The notes below the pieces were generated by a model. That model was not told the origin of the DNA. It made no database searches and saw nothing but the letters and a program-made list of their open reading frames with translations. A stretch of 64,000 nucleotides of DNA from Ancylobacter polymorphus (GTDB lineage Bacteria > Pseudomonadota > Alphaproteobacteria > Rhizobiales > Xanthobacteraceae), in NCBI RefSeq assembly GCF_030813495.1, contig NZ_JAUSUI010000002.1:62001-126000 (forward strand), read 5' to 3'. Of the stretch, positions 44,157 to 53,517 are shown piece by piece. Numbering within the stretch: position 1 is the first letter of the stretch; the number at the start of each line of letters is the position of its first letter. The translations under genes and the position numbers were made by a program.

Positions 44157-45386
44157 ATGCTCTATGCCGCCTATCAGGCCCAGTCCGACCTGTTCGATCC
44201 GCTCCGCCTCGCGGCCAAGCTGTCGCGGCAGATGCTCGGCACGATGGGCGAGGCGATGGGCGGCCTCCACGACACGCCGCTGCTGCGCAACCTCTCGGCC
44301 GGCTTCGAGATGATCGAGCGCGCCGGGCTGAGCCATGAGCGTCCGCCTTTCGCCATCGGCACGGTGACGGTGGGCAATCGCGAGGTCGAGGTGCGCGAGG
44401 AGGTGGCGCTGGCCTTGCCCTTCGGCTCGCTGCTGCATTTCGCCAAGGATGTCGACCAGAAGCAGCCGCGCCTGCTGGTGGTGGCTCCGCTGTCCGGCCA
44501 TTTCGCCACGCTGCTGCTCGACACGGTGAAGACGCTGCTGCCGGAAAACGATGTCTACATCACCGACTGGCACAATGCCCGCGACGTGCCGCTCACCGAC
44601 GGCGGCTTCGGCTTCGACGATTATGTCGCCCATGTCATCCGCTTCCTGGAAGAGATCGGGCCGGGCGGGCATGTGCTCGCCGTGTGCCAGCCCTGCGTGC
44701 AGGTGCTCGCCGCCTGCGCCGTCATGGCCCAGGAAAGCAACCCCGCCCAGCCGCTTTCCATGACGCTGATGGCCGGGCCGGTGGATACCCGCATCAACCC
44801 GACCAAGGTGAACGAGCTCGCCACCTCCAAGCCGATCGACTGGTTCGCGCAGAATCTCATCGCCACCGTGCCGCCGGGCTTCAAGGGCGCGGGGCGCCGG
44901 GTCTATCCCGGCTTCATCCAGGTCGGCGCCTTCATGGCGATGAACATGGAGCGCCATGTGAAGGCGCATGTCGGGCTGTATGAGAACCTCGCCATGGGCG
45001 AGCACGACAAGGCGGCCACCACCAAGACCTTCTATGACGAATATTTCGCCGTGCTGGACCTCGCGGCCGAGTTCTATCTGGAAACCATCGCCAAGGTGTT
45101 CCAGCAGCACGAATTGCCGCGCGGCGTGCTGACCTATCGCGGCGAGCGGATCGATTTCCGCGCCATCCGCCGCACCGCCCTGCTCACCGTGGAGGGCGAG
45201 CGCGACGATATCTGCGCCGTCGGCCAGACCGTGGCGGCGCAGGACATCTGCGCCTCGCTGCGCCCGCATCTGCGCCGCCATCACATGCAGGCCGGCGTCG
45301 GCCATTACGGCGTGTTCTCCGGCCGCCGCTGGAAGGGCCAGGTCTATCCGCTGGTGCGCAACCACATCCTCGCCGCCGATGCGTGA
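44157..45386 (+). CDS. phaZ: intracellular polyhydroxybutyrate depolymerase
   Basis: PhaZ (409 residues) mobilises stored PHB in the cytoplasm. It has the N-terminal MLYAAYQAQSDLFDPLR signature, and the catalytic Cys in VCQPCVQVLAA, the Cys variant of the lipase box typical of type I intracellular depolymerases. FDDYVAHVIRFLEEIG and HYGVFSGRRWKGQVYPLV (His) complete the triad region. The start ATG at 44157 lies after a weak GGAAG. It converges on mutS with 12 bases between the stops. Confidence 0.95.
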   Translation: MLYAAYQAQSDLFDPLRLAAKLSRQMLGTMGEAMGGLHDTPLLRNLSAGFEMIERAGLSHERPPFAIGTVTVGNREVEVREEVALALPFGSLLHFAKDVDQKQPRLLVVAPLSGHFATLLLDTVKTLLPENDVYITDWHNARDVPLTDGGFGFDDYVAHVIRFLEEIGPGGHVLAVCQPCVQVLAACAVMAQESNPAQPLSMTLMAGPVDTRINPTKVNELATSKPIDWFAQNLIATVPPGFKGAGRRVYPGFIQVGAFMAMNMERHVKAHVGLYENLAMGEHDKAATTKTFYDEYFAVLDLAAEFYLETIAKVFQQHELPRGVLTYRGERIDFRAIRRTALLTVEGERDDICAVGQTVAAQDICASLRPHLRRHHMQAGVGHYGVFSGRRWKGQVYPLVRNHILAADA

Positions 45387-45398
45387 GGGGCGCCGCCC

Positions 45399-48197
45399 TC
45401 ACCCGCCCTTGGCCGCCGCCTTCAGCCGGTAGAGCGCTTCCAGCGCCTCGCGCGGGCTCATCTCGTCAGGGTCGATCCCGGCCAGCGCCGCCTTCACCGC
45501 CGCCGCCACCGGGTCGGCCTTCACCGCCGCCGCGGGGGGCGGGGCGCGGTTGAGCGCGGCGAAGAGGGGGAGATCGTCGAGAATGCGCTGCGTCGGCGCG
45601 GCGCGGTCGGCGCTCTCCAGCTCGGTCAGCACGGCGCGGGCGCGCTCCACCACCGCATGCGGCAGGCCGGCGAGCTTGGCGACCTGGATGCCGTAGGAAC
45701 GGTCGGCCGCGCCCGGCACCACCTCGTGCAGGAAGATCACCTCGCCCTCCCACTCCTTCACCTTCACCGTCGCGTTGACGAGGCGGGGAAGGCGCTGGGA
45801 CAGGGCGGTGAGTTCGTGGAAATGGGTGGCGAACAGGCCGCGGCAGCGATTGGCCTCGTGCAGATGCTCCAGGCTCGCCCAGGCGATGGACAGGCCGTCA
45901 AAGGTGGCGGTGCCGCGCCCGATCTCGTCGAGGATCACCAGCGAGCGCTCGGTCGCCTGGTTGAGGATGGCGGCGGTTTCCACCATCTCGACCATGAAGG
46001 TGGAGCGCCCGCGCGCGAGATCGTCCGCCGCGCCGACGCGTGAGAACAGCCGGTCGACCACGCCGATGCGCGCGAGCCGCGCCGGCACGAAGGCGCCGGC
46101 CTGGGCGAGGATGGCGATGAGCGCGTTCTGGCGCAGGAAGGTCGACTTACCCGCCATGTTCGGGCCGGTGACCAGCCAGATGCGCCCGGCGCGGGCGCCC
46201 TCGGGCGGGGAAAGCTCGCACTCATTGGCGACGAACGGCCCGCCATCCCGGCGCAGCGCCTGCTCCACGACAGGGTGGCGCCCGCCCTCGATGCGGAAAT
46301 CGAGCCCGTTATCCACCTCCGGGCGCACATGGTTCTCGTCCACCGCGAGCTTGGCGAGGCCGGCGGTCACGTCGATCACCGCCAGCGCCTCGGCGCAGGC
46401 GCGGATCGCCTCGGTCTCGGCGGTCACGGCGGCGACCAGCTCGTCGAACAGCAGCTGTTCCAGCGCCAGCGCGCGGTCGCCGGCGCTGGCGATCTTGGCT
46501 TCCAGCTCGGCGAGCTCGGTGGAGGTGAAGCGCATCGCCCCCGCCATGGTCTGGCGGTGCATGAAAATGGCGTCGAAGGGCGGCTCGCGCAGCCGGTCGG
46601 CGTTCTGCTGGCTCACCTCGACGAAATAGCCGAGCACCGCATTGTGCCGGATCTTGAGCGCGCGGACCCCGGTTTCCTCGACATAGCGCCGCTCCAGCGC
46701 CGCCACCACGCGCCGGCTCTCGTCGCGCAGGGCGCGGGTGGCGTCGAGTTCGTCCTGGTAGCCGGCGCGGATGAAGCCGCCGTCGCGGCGGTTCAGCGGC
46801 AGTTCATCGTCGAGCGCGGCGGTGAGCGTCGCCGCCAAAGCGGGATCGACCCCGCCGAGCGCCCGGGCGGCGGCCTGCAGTTCCGCCGGGGCCGGGGCGT
46901 CGGCGATCAGCCCGGCGATGGCGGCGCCCTCTTTCAGCCCGCGCCCGATGGCGGCGAGGTCGCGCGGCCCGGCGCGGCCGAGCGCGACGCGGGACAGCGC
47001 GCGGGCGAGGTCCGGGACACCGGCGAGCCGGTCGCGCAATTGCGCGCGCAGGCTCGTTTCCTCGACCAGGCATTCCACCGCGTCGAGCCGCTCAGCGATG
47101 CGCTTCGGGTCGGTCAGCGGCTCGGCGAGGCGGCGGGCGAGCAGGCGCGCCCCGGCGGAGGTGACGGTGCGGTCCACCGCCGCGCACAGGCTCCCCATAC
47201 GCTCGCCGGTGGTGGTGCGCAGGATTTCGAGGTTCGCCCGCGTCGCCGGGTCGATGATCATCGCCTCGGTGGAGGCCTCGCGCTGCGGCCGGCCGAGCGG
47301 CGGGCGGGCGCCGAGCTGGGTGCGCTCGATATAGGCGACGATGGCGGCGGCGGCGGCGAGTTCGGCGCGCGAGAAGCTGCCGAAGGAATCCAGCGTCGCC
47401 ACCTGGAAGAAGCCGGCGATACGCCGTCCGGCGGTGGCGCCGTCGAAGCTTTCCTTCGGCAGCGGCGTCACGGCGGGCAGGGTGCGCCAGAGCGGGCGCA
47501 GCTCGGCATCCTCATAGACCGCGTCGGCGACCAGCAATTCGGCCGGCTCGATGCGGGCGAGGTCGGCGGAAAGCCTTGTGCTGTCGGTTTCCGCGACGCG
47601 GAAGGAGCCGGTGGAAATGTCGGCGAAGGCCAGCGCATAGACATAGCCGTCGCCCTCCTCGCCGCTGCCCCTCACCCGGGCAAGGCTCGCCAGCACATTC
47701 TCCCGTCGCGCGTCGAGCAGCGCGTCCTCGGTGAGCGTGCCGGGGGTGACGAGGCGGATCACGTCGCGCTTGACCACGCTTTTCGGGCCGCGCTTCTTCG
47801 CCTCGGCGGGCGGTTCCATCTGCTCGCACACGGCGACGCGGTGGCCGGCGGCGATGAGCTTGTGGAGATATTCCTCCGCCCGGTCCACCGGCACCCCGCA
47901 CATCGGGATGTCCTCGCCCTGGTGCTTGCCGCGCTTGGTGAGCACGATGCCGAGCGTGCGGGCGGCGATTTCGGCGTCGTCGAGAAACAGCTCGTAGAAA
48001 TCGCCCATGCGGTAGAACAGCAGGCTGCCGGGATTGGCGGCCTTGATCTCGATATATTGCGCCATCATCGGGGTGACGCGCTCGCTGTCCGCGAGCGCTT
48101 TGGGCGTGACGCGCTCCGCGTCCGCGAGCGCTTTGGGCGTGACGCGCTCGGTGTCGGCGGCCGCTTGGGGGGCGGGGCTGTGCTCGGGCTGATCCAT
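45399..48197 (-). CDS. mutS: DNA mismatch repair protein MutS
   Basis: MutS (932 residues) recognises mismatches and starts repair. After an odd N-terminal tail comes the mismatch domain with [28 protein letters not shown] (the Phe-x-Glu reader lies here), then the clamp and the ATPase with Walker [11 protein letters not shown], and [14 protein letters not shown] and DEIGRGT. The tail (residues about 18-43) consists of two full 11-residue copies of [10 protein letters not shown](A/S) ending in a third ERVTP that joins MMAQY. The encoding 33-bp repeats lie at about 48073-48171. MutL is not adjacent; mmcB is. Confidence 0.96.
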   Translation of the reverse strand: MDQPEHSPAPQAAADTERVTPKALADAERVTPKALADSERVTPMMAQYIEIKAANPGSLLFYRMGDFYELFLDDAEIAARTLGIVLTKRGKHQGEDIPMCGVPVDRAEEYLHKLIAAGHRVAVCEQMEPPAEAKKRGPKSVVKRDVIRLVTPGTLTEDALLDARRENVLASLARVRGSGEEGDGYVYALAFADISTGSFRVAETDSTRLSADLARIEPAELLVADAVYEDAELRPLWRTLPAVTPLPKESFDGATAGRRIAGFFQVATLDSFGSFSRAELAAAAAIVAYIERTQLGARPPLGRPQREASTEAMIIDPATRANLEILRTTTGERMGSLCAAVDRTVTSAGARLLARRLAEPLTDPKRIAERLDAVECLVEETSLRAQLRDRLAGVPDLARALSRVALGRAGPRDLAAIGRGLKEGAAIAGLIADAPAPAELQAAARALGGVDPALAATLTAALDDELPLNRRDGGFIRAGYQDELDATRALRDESRRVVAALERRYVEETGVRALKIRHNAVLGYFVEVSQQNADRLREPPFDAIFMHRQTMAGAMRFTSTELAELEAKIASAGDRALALEQLLFDELVAAVTAETEAIRACAEALAVIDVTAGLAKLAVDENHVRPEVDNGLDFRIEGGRHPVVEQALRRDGGPFVANECELSPPEGARAGRIWLVTGPNMAGKSTFLRQNALIAILAQAGAFVPARLARIGVVDRLFSRVGAADDLARGRSTFMVEMVETAAILNQATERSLVILDEIGRGTATFDGLSIAWASLEHLHEANRCRGLFATHFHELTALSQRLPRLVNATVKVKEWEGEVIFLHEVVPGAADRSYGIQVAKLAGLPHAVVERARAVLTELESADRAAPTQRILDDLPLFAALNRAPPPAAAVKADPVAAAVKAALAGIDPDEMSPREALEALYRLKAAAKGG
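48073..48171. repeat. 33-bp tandem repeats within mutS 5' end
   Basis: Units beginning GTGACGCGCTC recur at 48073, 48106 and 48139, spaced exactly 33 bases. The first two are nearly identical and the third has diverged. On the coding strand they add 11-residue units in frame to the MutS N-terminus. Confidence 0.85.
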
Positions 48198-48256
48198 GGC
48201 GGGGACGCTGGCAGAGGCGAGGGGCGCGTTTCAAGCGCCGGCTGCGGTTATCCCCT

Positions 48257-48745
48257 CTAAAGCACCACGCCGCGCAGCGCTTCCGGGTCCATCAGCCCCA
48301 TCAGCCGTCCGGCGGCAGCGCGGGCGAAGCGCAGGGTGAGCGCCTTGCGCGTCGCCCCGGCCAGCGCATGCAGCGGCGCCTCGCGCACCAGCCCGGCGCC
48401 GAAGGCATCGGCGACGAGAATGCCGGTGTCCTCGGGCAGGATCTCCACCGGGAAATCCGGCCCGACGGCGAAGAACAGCCGGTCGCAATGGGCGCGGTAG
48501 TCGGCCCATTTGCGGTCGGTGCGGAAATCGGTGACCGAGGATTTGATCTCCACCACCCACACCTCGCCGCGCAGGTCCAGCGCGGCGATGTCCGCCCGCC
48601 GGCCGGAGGCGAGGCTGAATTCCGGCACGCCCACCAGCCCGCGCGCGGCGAGATAGCGCAGCGCCCCGCGCTGGATGGCGCGGGCGGTTTCGGACTGGCG
48701 CCCGTCCGGGGGCAGGACGAGGTCGGAAAAGGCGGTGTCGCTCAT
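48257..48745 (-). CDS. mmcB: MmcB family DNA repair protein
   Basis: This 162-residue protein has the MmcB pattern: RAIQRGALRYLAARGLVGVPEFSLASGRRADIAAL in part, VVEIKSSVTDFRTDRKW and a nuclease-type D...E-x-K core, giving a PD-(D/E)XK fold. In Caulobacter MmcB belongs to the SOS/mitomycin C damage response. It stands 59 bases before mutS on the same strand, so the two repair genes may be co-transcribed. Confidence 0.88.
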   Translation of the reverse strand: MSDTAFSDLVLPPDGRQSETARAIQRGALRYLAARGLVGVPEFSLASGRRADIAALDLRGEVWVVEIKSSVTDFRTDRKWADYRAHCDRLFFAVGPDFPVEILPEDTGILVADAFGAGLVREAPLHALAGATRKALTLRFARAAAGRLMGLMDPEALRGVVL

Positions 48746-48754
48746 CCCCGTACT

Positions 48755-50227
48755 CTATCCGTTCTCCTCGGCGCGAGGAAAGACCCCGGCGGCGGTCTCG
48801 ATGGCCGGGGCGTCCTCGCCGCGCGAGAAGGGCGGCAGTTCCGGCCCGGCCAGGGCCGTCGTCGGTGCCGGCGGCGGGGTGCCGGCATGCAGCCGGCGCA
48901 CCACGGCAAAGGCGCAGATCAGCGCCGCCACGCCGAAAAAGACCGAGCCCAGCGCCTGCCCGGCGATGACGCCCTCGACGCCGTACCAGCGGCTGCCGAG
49001 CCAGACGAAGGGAATGGTGCCGAGCGTCGCCCGTCCCCAGTTGAACAGGGTGGACAGCAGCGGCGCGCCGAGATTGTTGAAGGCGGCATTGGCGACGAAC
49101 AGCGCGCCGAAGAACACATAGGCCCCGGCGGCATAGAGGCAGAAGAACTCCACCAGCGCCACGCCTTCGGCCGAGAGCCCGAACAGGCCGGCGAGCGGCT
49201 GGCGGGCCAGCGCCAGGATCAGCCAGACGCCGAGCACATAGGCGACGATCAGCTTGAGGCTGTCGCGCACCGTCTGCCGTACCCGGTCATAGCGCCCGGC
49301 GCCGACATTCTGGCCGATCACCGGGCCGATGGCGCCGGTGAGCGCGAAGAGCGGGCCGAAGGCGACCGGGATCAGCCGGCCGATCACCGCCCAGGCCGCC
49401 ACCGCCGCATCGCCATGCGGGGCGAGGGCGAAGGTGATGTAGGCATTGCCCACCGGCGTCGCGACATTGGTGAGGATGGCCGGCACGGCGATGGCCGAGA
49501 GCGGGCCGACATCGGCGAGAAAATCCGGCAGGCGCGGGCGCGCGGCGAGCTTGTGCACCCTTATCACCGCGTTGAGCCCATAGGCCACCATCACCATTCG
49601 GGCGAGCACGGTGGCGATCGCCGCGCCTTCGACGCCGAGGCCGAGGGCGAGGATGAGCAGCGGGTCGAGCACGGCGGTGGTGAGCCCGCCCGACAGCGTG
49701 ACCCACATGGAGCGCCGCGCATCGCCAATGCCGCGCAGCGTGCCCGACGCCGCCATGCCGAGGCCGAGCAGCGGGGTGGAGGGCAGCACGATGAGCAGAA
49801 AGTCGCGCGCCAGCTCCAGCGTGCGGCCGGTGGCACCGAGCAGCGCCAGCAGCGGCCCGAGAAAGGGCAGCAGGGCCAGCGTCATCGCCCCGGTGGCGAG
49901 CGCCATATAGATGAGCGAGGAGGTGGAGAGCCGCCGCCCGTCCTCGATCCGCCCGCTGCCGATCGCCCGCGACACCAGCGCCGAGCCGGCGATCATCACG
50001 CCGATGCCGACCGAGGTGGTGAAGAACATCACCGTGCCGGCATAGCCGATGGCCGCCGCCAGCTCCTCCTCGCCGAGCAGCGAGATGTAGAACAGGTTGA
50101 GCAGATCGACCACGAACACCGCCATCAGCCCGACCGAGCCGGCGGCGGTCATGGTGGCGACATGGCGCATCGTCGAGCCTTCGACGAAGCGGGCCTTCAG
50201 CGGCTTGCGGGGGGCGGTCGTGTCCAT
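48755..50227 (-). CDS. MATE family efflux transporter
   Basis: This 490-residue inner-membrane protein has twelve hydrophobic segments in two similar halves, the MATE layout, with FYISLLGEEELAAAIGYAG in the first half and GQNVGAGRYDRV in the second. MATE carriers export drugs and cations with Na+ or H+. The C-terminal 40 residues are soluble and Pro-rich. I used the ATG at 50227 (MDTTAPRKPLKARF); the frame continues upstream without homology. It ends 9 bases before the mmcB start. Confidence 0.9.
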   Translation of the reverse strand: MDTTAPRKPLKARFVEGSTMRHVATMTAAGSVGLMAVFVVDLLNLFYISLLGEEELAAAIGYAGTVMFFTTSVGIGVMIAGSALVSRAIGSGRIEDGRRLSTSSLIYMALATGAMTLALLPFLGPLLALLGATGRTLELARDFLLIVLPSTPLLGLGMAASGTLRGIGDARRSMWVTLSGGLTTAVLDPLLILALGLGVEGAAIATVLARMVMVAYGLNAVIRVHKLAARPRLPDFLADVGPLSAIAVPAILTNVATPVGNAYITFALAPHGDAAVAAWAVIGRLIPVAFGPLFALTGAIGPVIGQNVGAGRYDRVRQTVRDSLKLIVAYVLGVWLILALARQPLAGLFGLSAEGVALVEFFCLYAAGAYVFFGALFVANAAFNNLGAPLLSTLFNWGRATLGTIPFVWLGSRWYGVEGVIAGQALGSVFFGVAALICAFAVVRRLHAGTPPPAPTTALAGPELPPFSRGEDAPAIETAAGVFPRAEENG

Positions 50228-50494
50228 GGCGGGGCATATGGCATGCGCGCCGCCCGCCGCACAGGCCCGCGCGCGCAACCCGTTGCTTGCATGCACGCCC
50301 ACCCTTCTCTTGCGGTCCGGCCGCCACCGCCCCGCCACAAGGCGATGCCACGACTGGCACGCCACGACGGCGCTGCGCGTCACATTGCGGCGATTGAGAA
50401 GCGTCATTGAAATCGGCTAGAAGGGCGTTCCTTGCCGCCGAGCCCGCCGGGCCTGCGCCCGCCTCACCCCACGCCCCGTGCGAACGGACCCGTC

Positions 50495-51409
50495 ATGACC
50501 GCCGAAACTCCCGCGCCCGCCGCCGAACCCATCGACGACCACACCAAGGCCCGCGTGCTGGTGCAGGCGCTGCCGCACATGCAGCGCTATGACGACGCCA
50601 TCATCGTGGTGAAATATGGCGGCCACGCCATGGGCGACGAGCAGGTGGCGCGGGATTTCGCGCAGGACATCGTCCTGCTCGAACAGTCCGGCGTGAACCC
50701 TGTGGTGGTGCATGGCGGCGGGCCGCAGATCGGCGCCATGCTGGCCAAGCTCGGCATCAAGTCGGAATTCGCCGCCGGGCTGCGCATCACCGACAAGGCC
50801 ACTGTCGAGATCGTCGAGATGGTGCTGGCCGGCTCGATCAACAAATCCCTCGTCGGCTTCATCAACGAGGCCGGCGGCAAGGCGCTGGGCCTGTCCGGCA
50901 AGGACGGCAACATGGTCGTCGCCTCCAAGGTGACGCGTTCGGTGCGCGACCCCGATTCGAATCTCGAACAGGTGATCGATCTCGGCTTCGTCGGCGAGCC
51001 GGAGACGGTGGACACCACCGTGCTCGACCAGATTCTCGGCCGCGAGCTGATCCCGGTGCTGGCGCCCGTCGCCACCGGCCGGGATGGCGGCACGTTCAAC
51101 GTCAATGCCGACACGTTTGCCGGCGCCATTGCCGGCGCGCTCGGCGCCAAGCGGCTGCTGCTGCTGACCGACGTGCCCGGCGTGCTCGACGCCGACAAGC
51201 AGCTGATCAAGGAACTGACCATCGCCCAGGCGCGGGCGCTGATCGCCGACGGCACCATTTCCGGCGGCATGATCCCCAAGGTCGAGACCTGCATCTACGC
51301 GCTGGAGCAGGGCGTCGAAGGGGTGGTGATCCTCGACGGCAAGGTGCCGCATGCGGTGCTGCTGGAACTGCTGACCGACCACGGCGCCGGCACGCTCATC
51401 ACCCGCTGA
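50495..51409 (+). CDS. argB: acetylglutamate kinase
   Basis: ArgB (304 residues) phosphorylates N-acetylglutamate, the second step of arginine synthesis. Family blocks include [25 protein letters not shown], the [14 protein letters not shown] pocket and [11 protein letters not shown]. The Arg-sensitive type has an N-terminal helix, and the extension here (residues 1-30) is consistent with that. The ATG at 50495 has a CGGA 8 bases upstream. A GC-rich hairpin follows the stop. Confidence 0.95.
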   Translation: MTAETPAPAAEPIDDHTKARVLVQALPHMQRYDDAIIVVKYGGHAMGDEQVARDFAQDIVLLEQSGVNPVVVHGGGPQIGAMLAKLGIKSEFAAGLRITDKATVEIVEMVLAGSINKSLVGFINEAGGKALGLSGKDGNMVVASKVTRSVRDPDSNLEQVIDLGFVGEPETVDTTVLDQILGRELIPVLAPVATGRDGGTFNVNADTFAGAIAGALGAKRLLLLTDVPGVLDADKQLIKELTIAQARALIADGTISGGMIPKVETCIYALEQGVEGVVILDGKVPHAVLLELLTDHGAGTLITR

Positions 51410-51419
51410 GCGCCGGCGG

Positions 51420-51442
51420 GGCGCCCCCCGCGCGGGGGCGCC
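51420..51442. terminator. GC-rich hairpin between convergent argB and RidA-like gene
   Basis: GGCGCCCCC (51420-51428) pairs with GGGGGCGCC (51434-51442) over a 5-base loop, 10 bases after the argB stop. There is no T-run, only TT, so it is a weak intrinsic terminator candidate. Confidence 0.4.
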
Positions 51443-51473
51443 TTCGCGGGTGGCGTTTCAAGGCGCAGACGCT

Positions 51474-51884
51474 TCAAGGCGTGGGGATCACCGCCACCGC
51501 GTCGACCTCGACCAGATATTCCGGCTGGGCGAGGGCGTCGACGCCGATCCAGGTGGAGGCGGGCGGATTCTCCCTGCCGAAGGTCTCCGCCAGCACCCGG
51601 CCGACGAGCTCCGCTTCCGGGCCGGACTGGAAGCCGGGCATGTAGAGGCGCAGCATCTGGATGTCGTCGGCGCTGCCGCCGGCGGCTTCCACCGCCAGGA
51701 TGACCTGGCGCAGCACCTGCCGCAGCTGCGCCTCGCGCCCCACCGCGCTGACCTTTCCTTGCGCATCCCACGCCACCTGCCCGGCGACATGCACCAGCGT
51801 GCCGGGCGGGGAGAGGCTGACCTGCGAGAAGCCCCAGGGGCGGCTGTCGAACAGTTGCGGCGGCTGCAGGGTGCGGCGGGGCAT
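51474..51884 (-). CDS. RidA (YjgF/UK114) family protein lacking the catalytic Arg
   Basis: This 136-residue protein has the RidA fold (VHVAGQVAWDAQGKV, QLRQVLRQVILAVEAAGGSADDI, VEVDAVAVIP). True RidA enzymes deaminate reactive enamines using an Arg in a PARSCVEV-type segment; here the aligned segment is PASTWIGV, with Ser in that place. It therefore probably belongs to a non-deaminase RidA subgroup. It is encoded alone and converges on argB. Confidence 0.85.
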   Translation of the reverse strand: MPRRTLQPPQLFDSRPWGFSQVSLSPPGTLVHVAGQVAWDAQGKVSAVGREAQLRQVLRQVILAVEAAGGSADDIQMLRLYMPGFQSGPEAELVGRVLAETFGRENPPASTWIGVDALAQPEYLVEVDAVAVIPTP

Positions 51885-51945
51885 GGGGCGCCTGTGTGGG
51901 TCGGGAGAGACGGGGAGGGTGCCGGTGTTTGCGCGCCGCCGGCAC

Positions 51946-52032
51946 CGTCATCCCGGCCGAAGCGCAGCGGAGAGCCGGGATCGCGGTCCGGCCTGCGATC
52001 CCGGATCGGCCTTCGGCCGTCCGGGATGACGG
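51946..52032. repeat. double-hairpin intergenic repeat, family A copy 2
   Basis: Same plan as the copy at 27886: GTCATCCCGG to CCGGGATCG, then CGATCCCGG to CCGGGATGAC. It lies between the RidA-like start and the dihydroorotase stop. Confidence 0.85.
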
Positions 52033-52039
52033 ATGAGCC

Positions 52040-53374
52040 TTACCCCTTCGCCAGCGTTTCCAGGAAGCGGATGGCCTCGCCTTGCGCCGGGGTGACGAGC
52101 TCGCCCTCCCACATCACCCGCTTGCCGCGAAGGAGCGTGCCGACCGGCCAGCCCGTCACCTCCACCCCGTCATAGGGCGTCCAGCCGGCCTTGGAGGCGA
52201 TCCATTCATTGCGGATGGTTTCGCGGCGCTTGAGGTCGACAATGGTGAAATCGGCGTCATAGCCCACCGCGATGCGGCCCTTGGTGGCGATGTTGAAGAT
52301 GCGCGCCGGGCCGGCGCTGGAAAGGTCGACGAAGCGCTCCAGCGTCAGGCGGCCGGCATTCACATGGTCGAGCATGGTCGGCACGAAGGTCTGCACCCCG
52401 GTCATGCCCGAGGGGCTCGACGGGTAGGGCTTGGCCTTCTCTTCCCGCGTGTGCGGGGCATGATCGGAGCCGAGCACGTCGACCACGCCCTCCGACAGGC
52501 CGCGCCACAGCGCCGCCTTGTGGCGCGCCTCGCGCACCGGCGGGTTCATCTGCACCATGGTGCCATGCGTGGCGTACCAGGAGGCGTCCATGGTGAGGTG
52601 ATGCGGCGTCACCTCGACGGTGGCGACATCCTTCTGGCCACGCAGATACTCGATCTCCTCCTGCGACGTGATGTGCAGCACATGCACGCGCTTGCCCTCG
52701 GAGCGGGCGAGATTGACCAGCCGCATGGTGGCGGTCAGCGCGGCGATCTCGTCGCGCCAGACCGGATGCGAGGCGGCGTCGCCCGGCACGCGCAGGCCCT
52801 TGCGTTCTTCGAGGCGCGGCTCGTCCTCGCAATGGAAGGCGGCGCGGCGGCGGATCACCTTGAGGATGGCGCGCACGCCGGGATCGTCCGCCACCAGCAG
52901 CGAGCCGGTGGAGGAGCCGATGAACACTTTCACGCCCGGCACGCCCGGCAGCATTTCCAGCTCGGGCAGGTCCTTCACATTGTCATGCGTGCCGCCGACG
53001 AAGAAGGCGAAGTCGCAATGCATGCGGTGATGGGCGCGGGCGAGCTTGTCTTCCAGCGCCTCGGCCGAGGTGGTCAGCGGGTTGGTGTTGGGCATTTCGA
53101 ACACGCCGGTGACCCCGCCCATGACGGCGGCGCGCGAGCCGGATTCGAGGTCTTCCTTGTGGTCGAGGCCGGGCTCGCGGAAATGCACCTGGGTGTCGAT
53201 GACGCCGGGCAGCAGATGCAGGCCGGTGCAGTCGACCGTCTCGCCCGCCTGCGCGGGGTCGAACGAGCCGATGCCGGCGATGCGCCCGGCGCGGATGCCG
53301 ATATCGCGGGCGGCGATGCCGTCCTGATTCACCACCGTGCCGCCCTTGAGGAGAAGATCGAAGGTCTCAGTCAT
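52040..53374 (-). CDS. pyrC: dihydroorotase
   Basis: Dihydroorotase (444 residues) closes carbamoyl-aspartate to dihydroorotate in pyrimidine synthesis. The amidohydrolase core shows the lysine site in GVKVFIGSSTG, the metal His in TPHHLTM and the catalytic Asp in GSDHAPHT. The usual H-x-H metal motif reads DTQVHFREPG, so the first His is Gln; the rest of the family pattern is strong. I believe this Gln form is shared by rhizobial homologues (recollection). Start: ATG 53374. Confidence 0.9.
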   Translation of the reverse strand: MTETFDLLLKGGTVVNQDGIAARDIGIRAGRIAGIGSFDPAQAGETVDCTGLHLLPGVIDTQVHFREPGLDHKEDLESGSRAAVMGGVTGVFEMPNTNPLTTSAEALEDKLARAHHRMHCDFAFFVGGTHDNVKDLPELEMLPGVPGVKVFIGSSTGSLLVADDPGVRAILKVIRRRAAFHCEDEPRLEERKGLRVPGDAASHPVWRDEIAALTATMRLVNLARSEGKRVHVLHITSQEEIEYLRGQKDVATVEVTPHHLTMDASWYATHGTMVQMNPPVREARHKAALWRGLSEGVVDVLGSDHAPHTREEKAKPYPSSPSGMTGVQTFVPTMLDHVNAGRLTLERFVDLSSAGPARIFNIATKGRIAVGYDADFTIVDLKRRETIRNEWIASKAGWTPYDGVEVTGWPVGTLLRGKRVMWEGELVTPAQGEAIRFLETLAKG

Positions 53375-53517
53375 GCTGTCCCCGCCGGTGATGAGAGCTT
53401 GCCGCAGCCGTGCCGCGCCGGTCCGCTCTTACGCCAAAGCGCGGCGGAGGTGAACGCCGAAAGGGGGACTCTGGCCGGGCGCCGCGCGATGCGCGGCGGG
53501 TCCGGGATAGGGGGCGC

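Noticed and set aside
46275-48260. 661-codon plus-strand open frame over mutS
   Set aside because: Antisense shadow of mutS without domain signatures.
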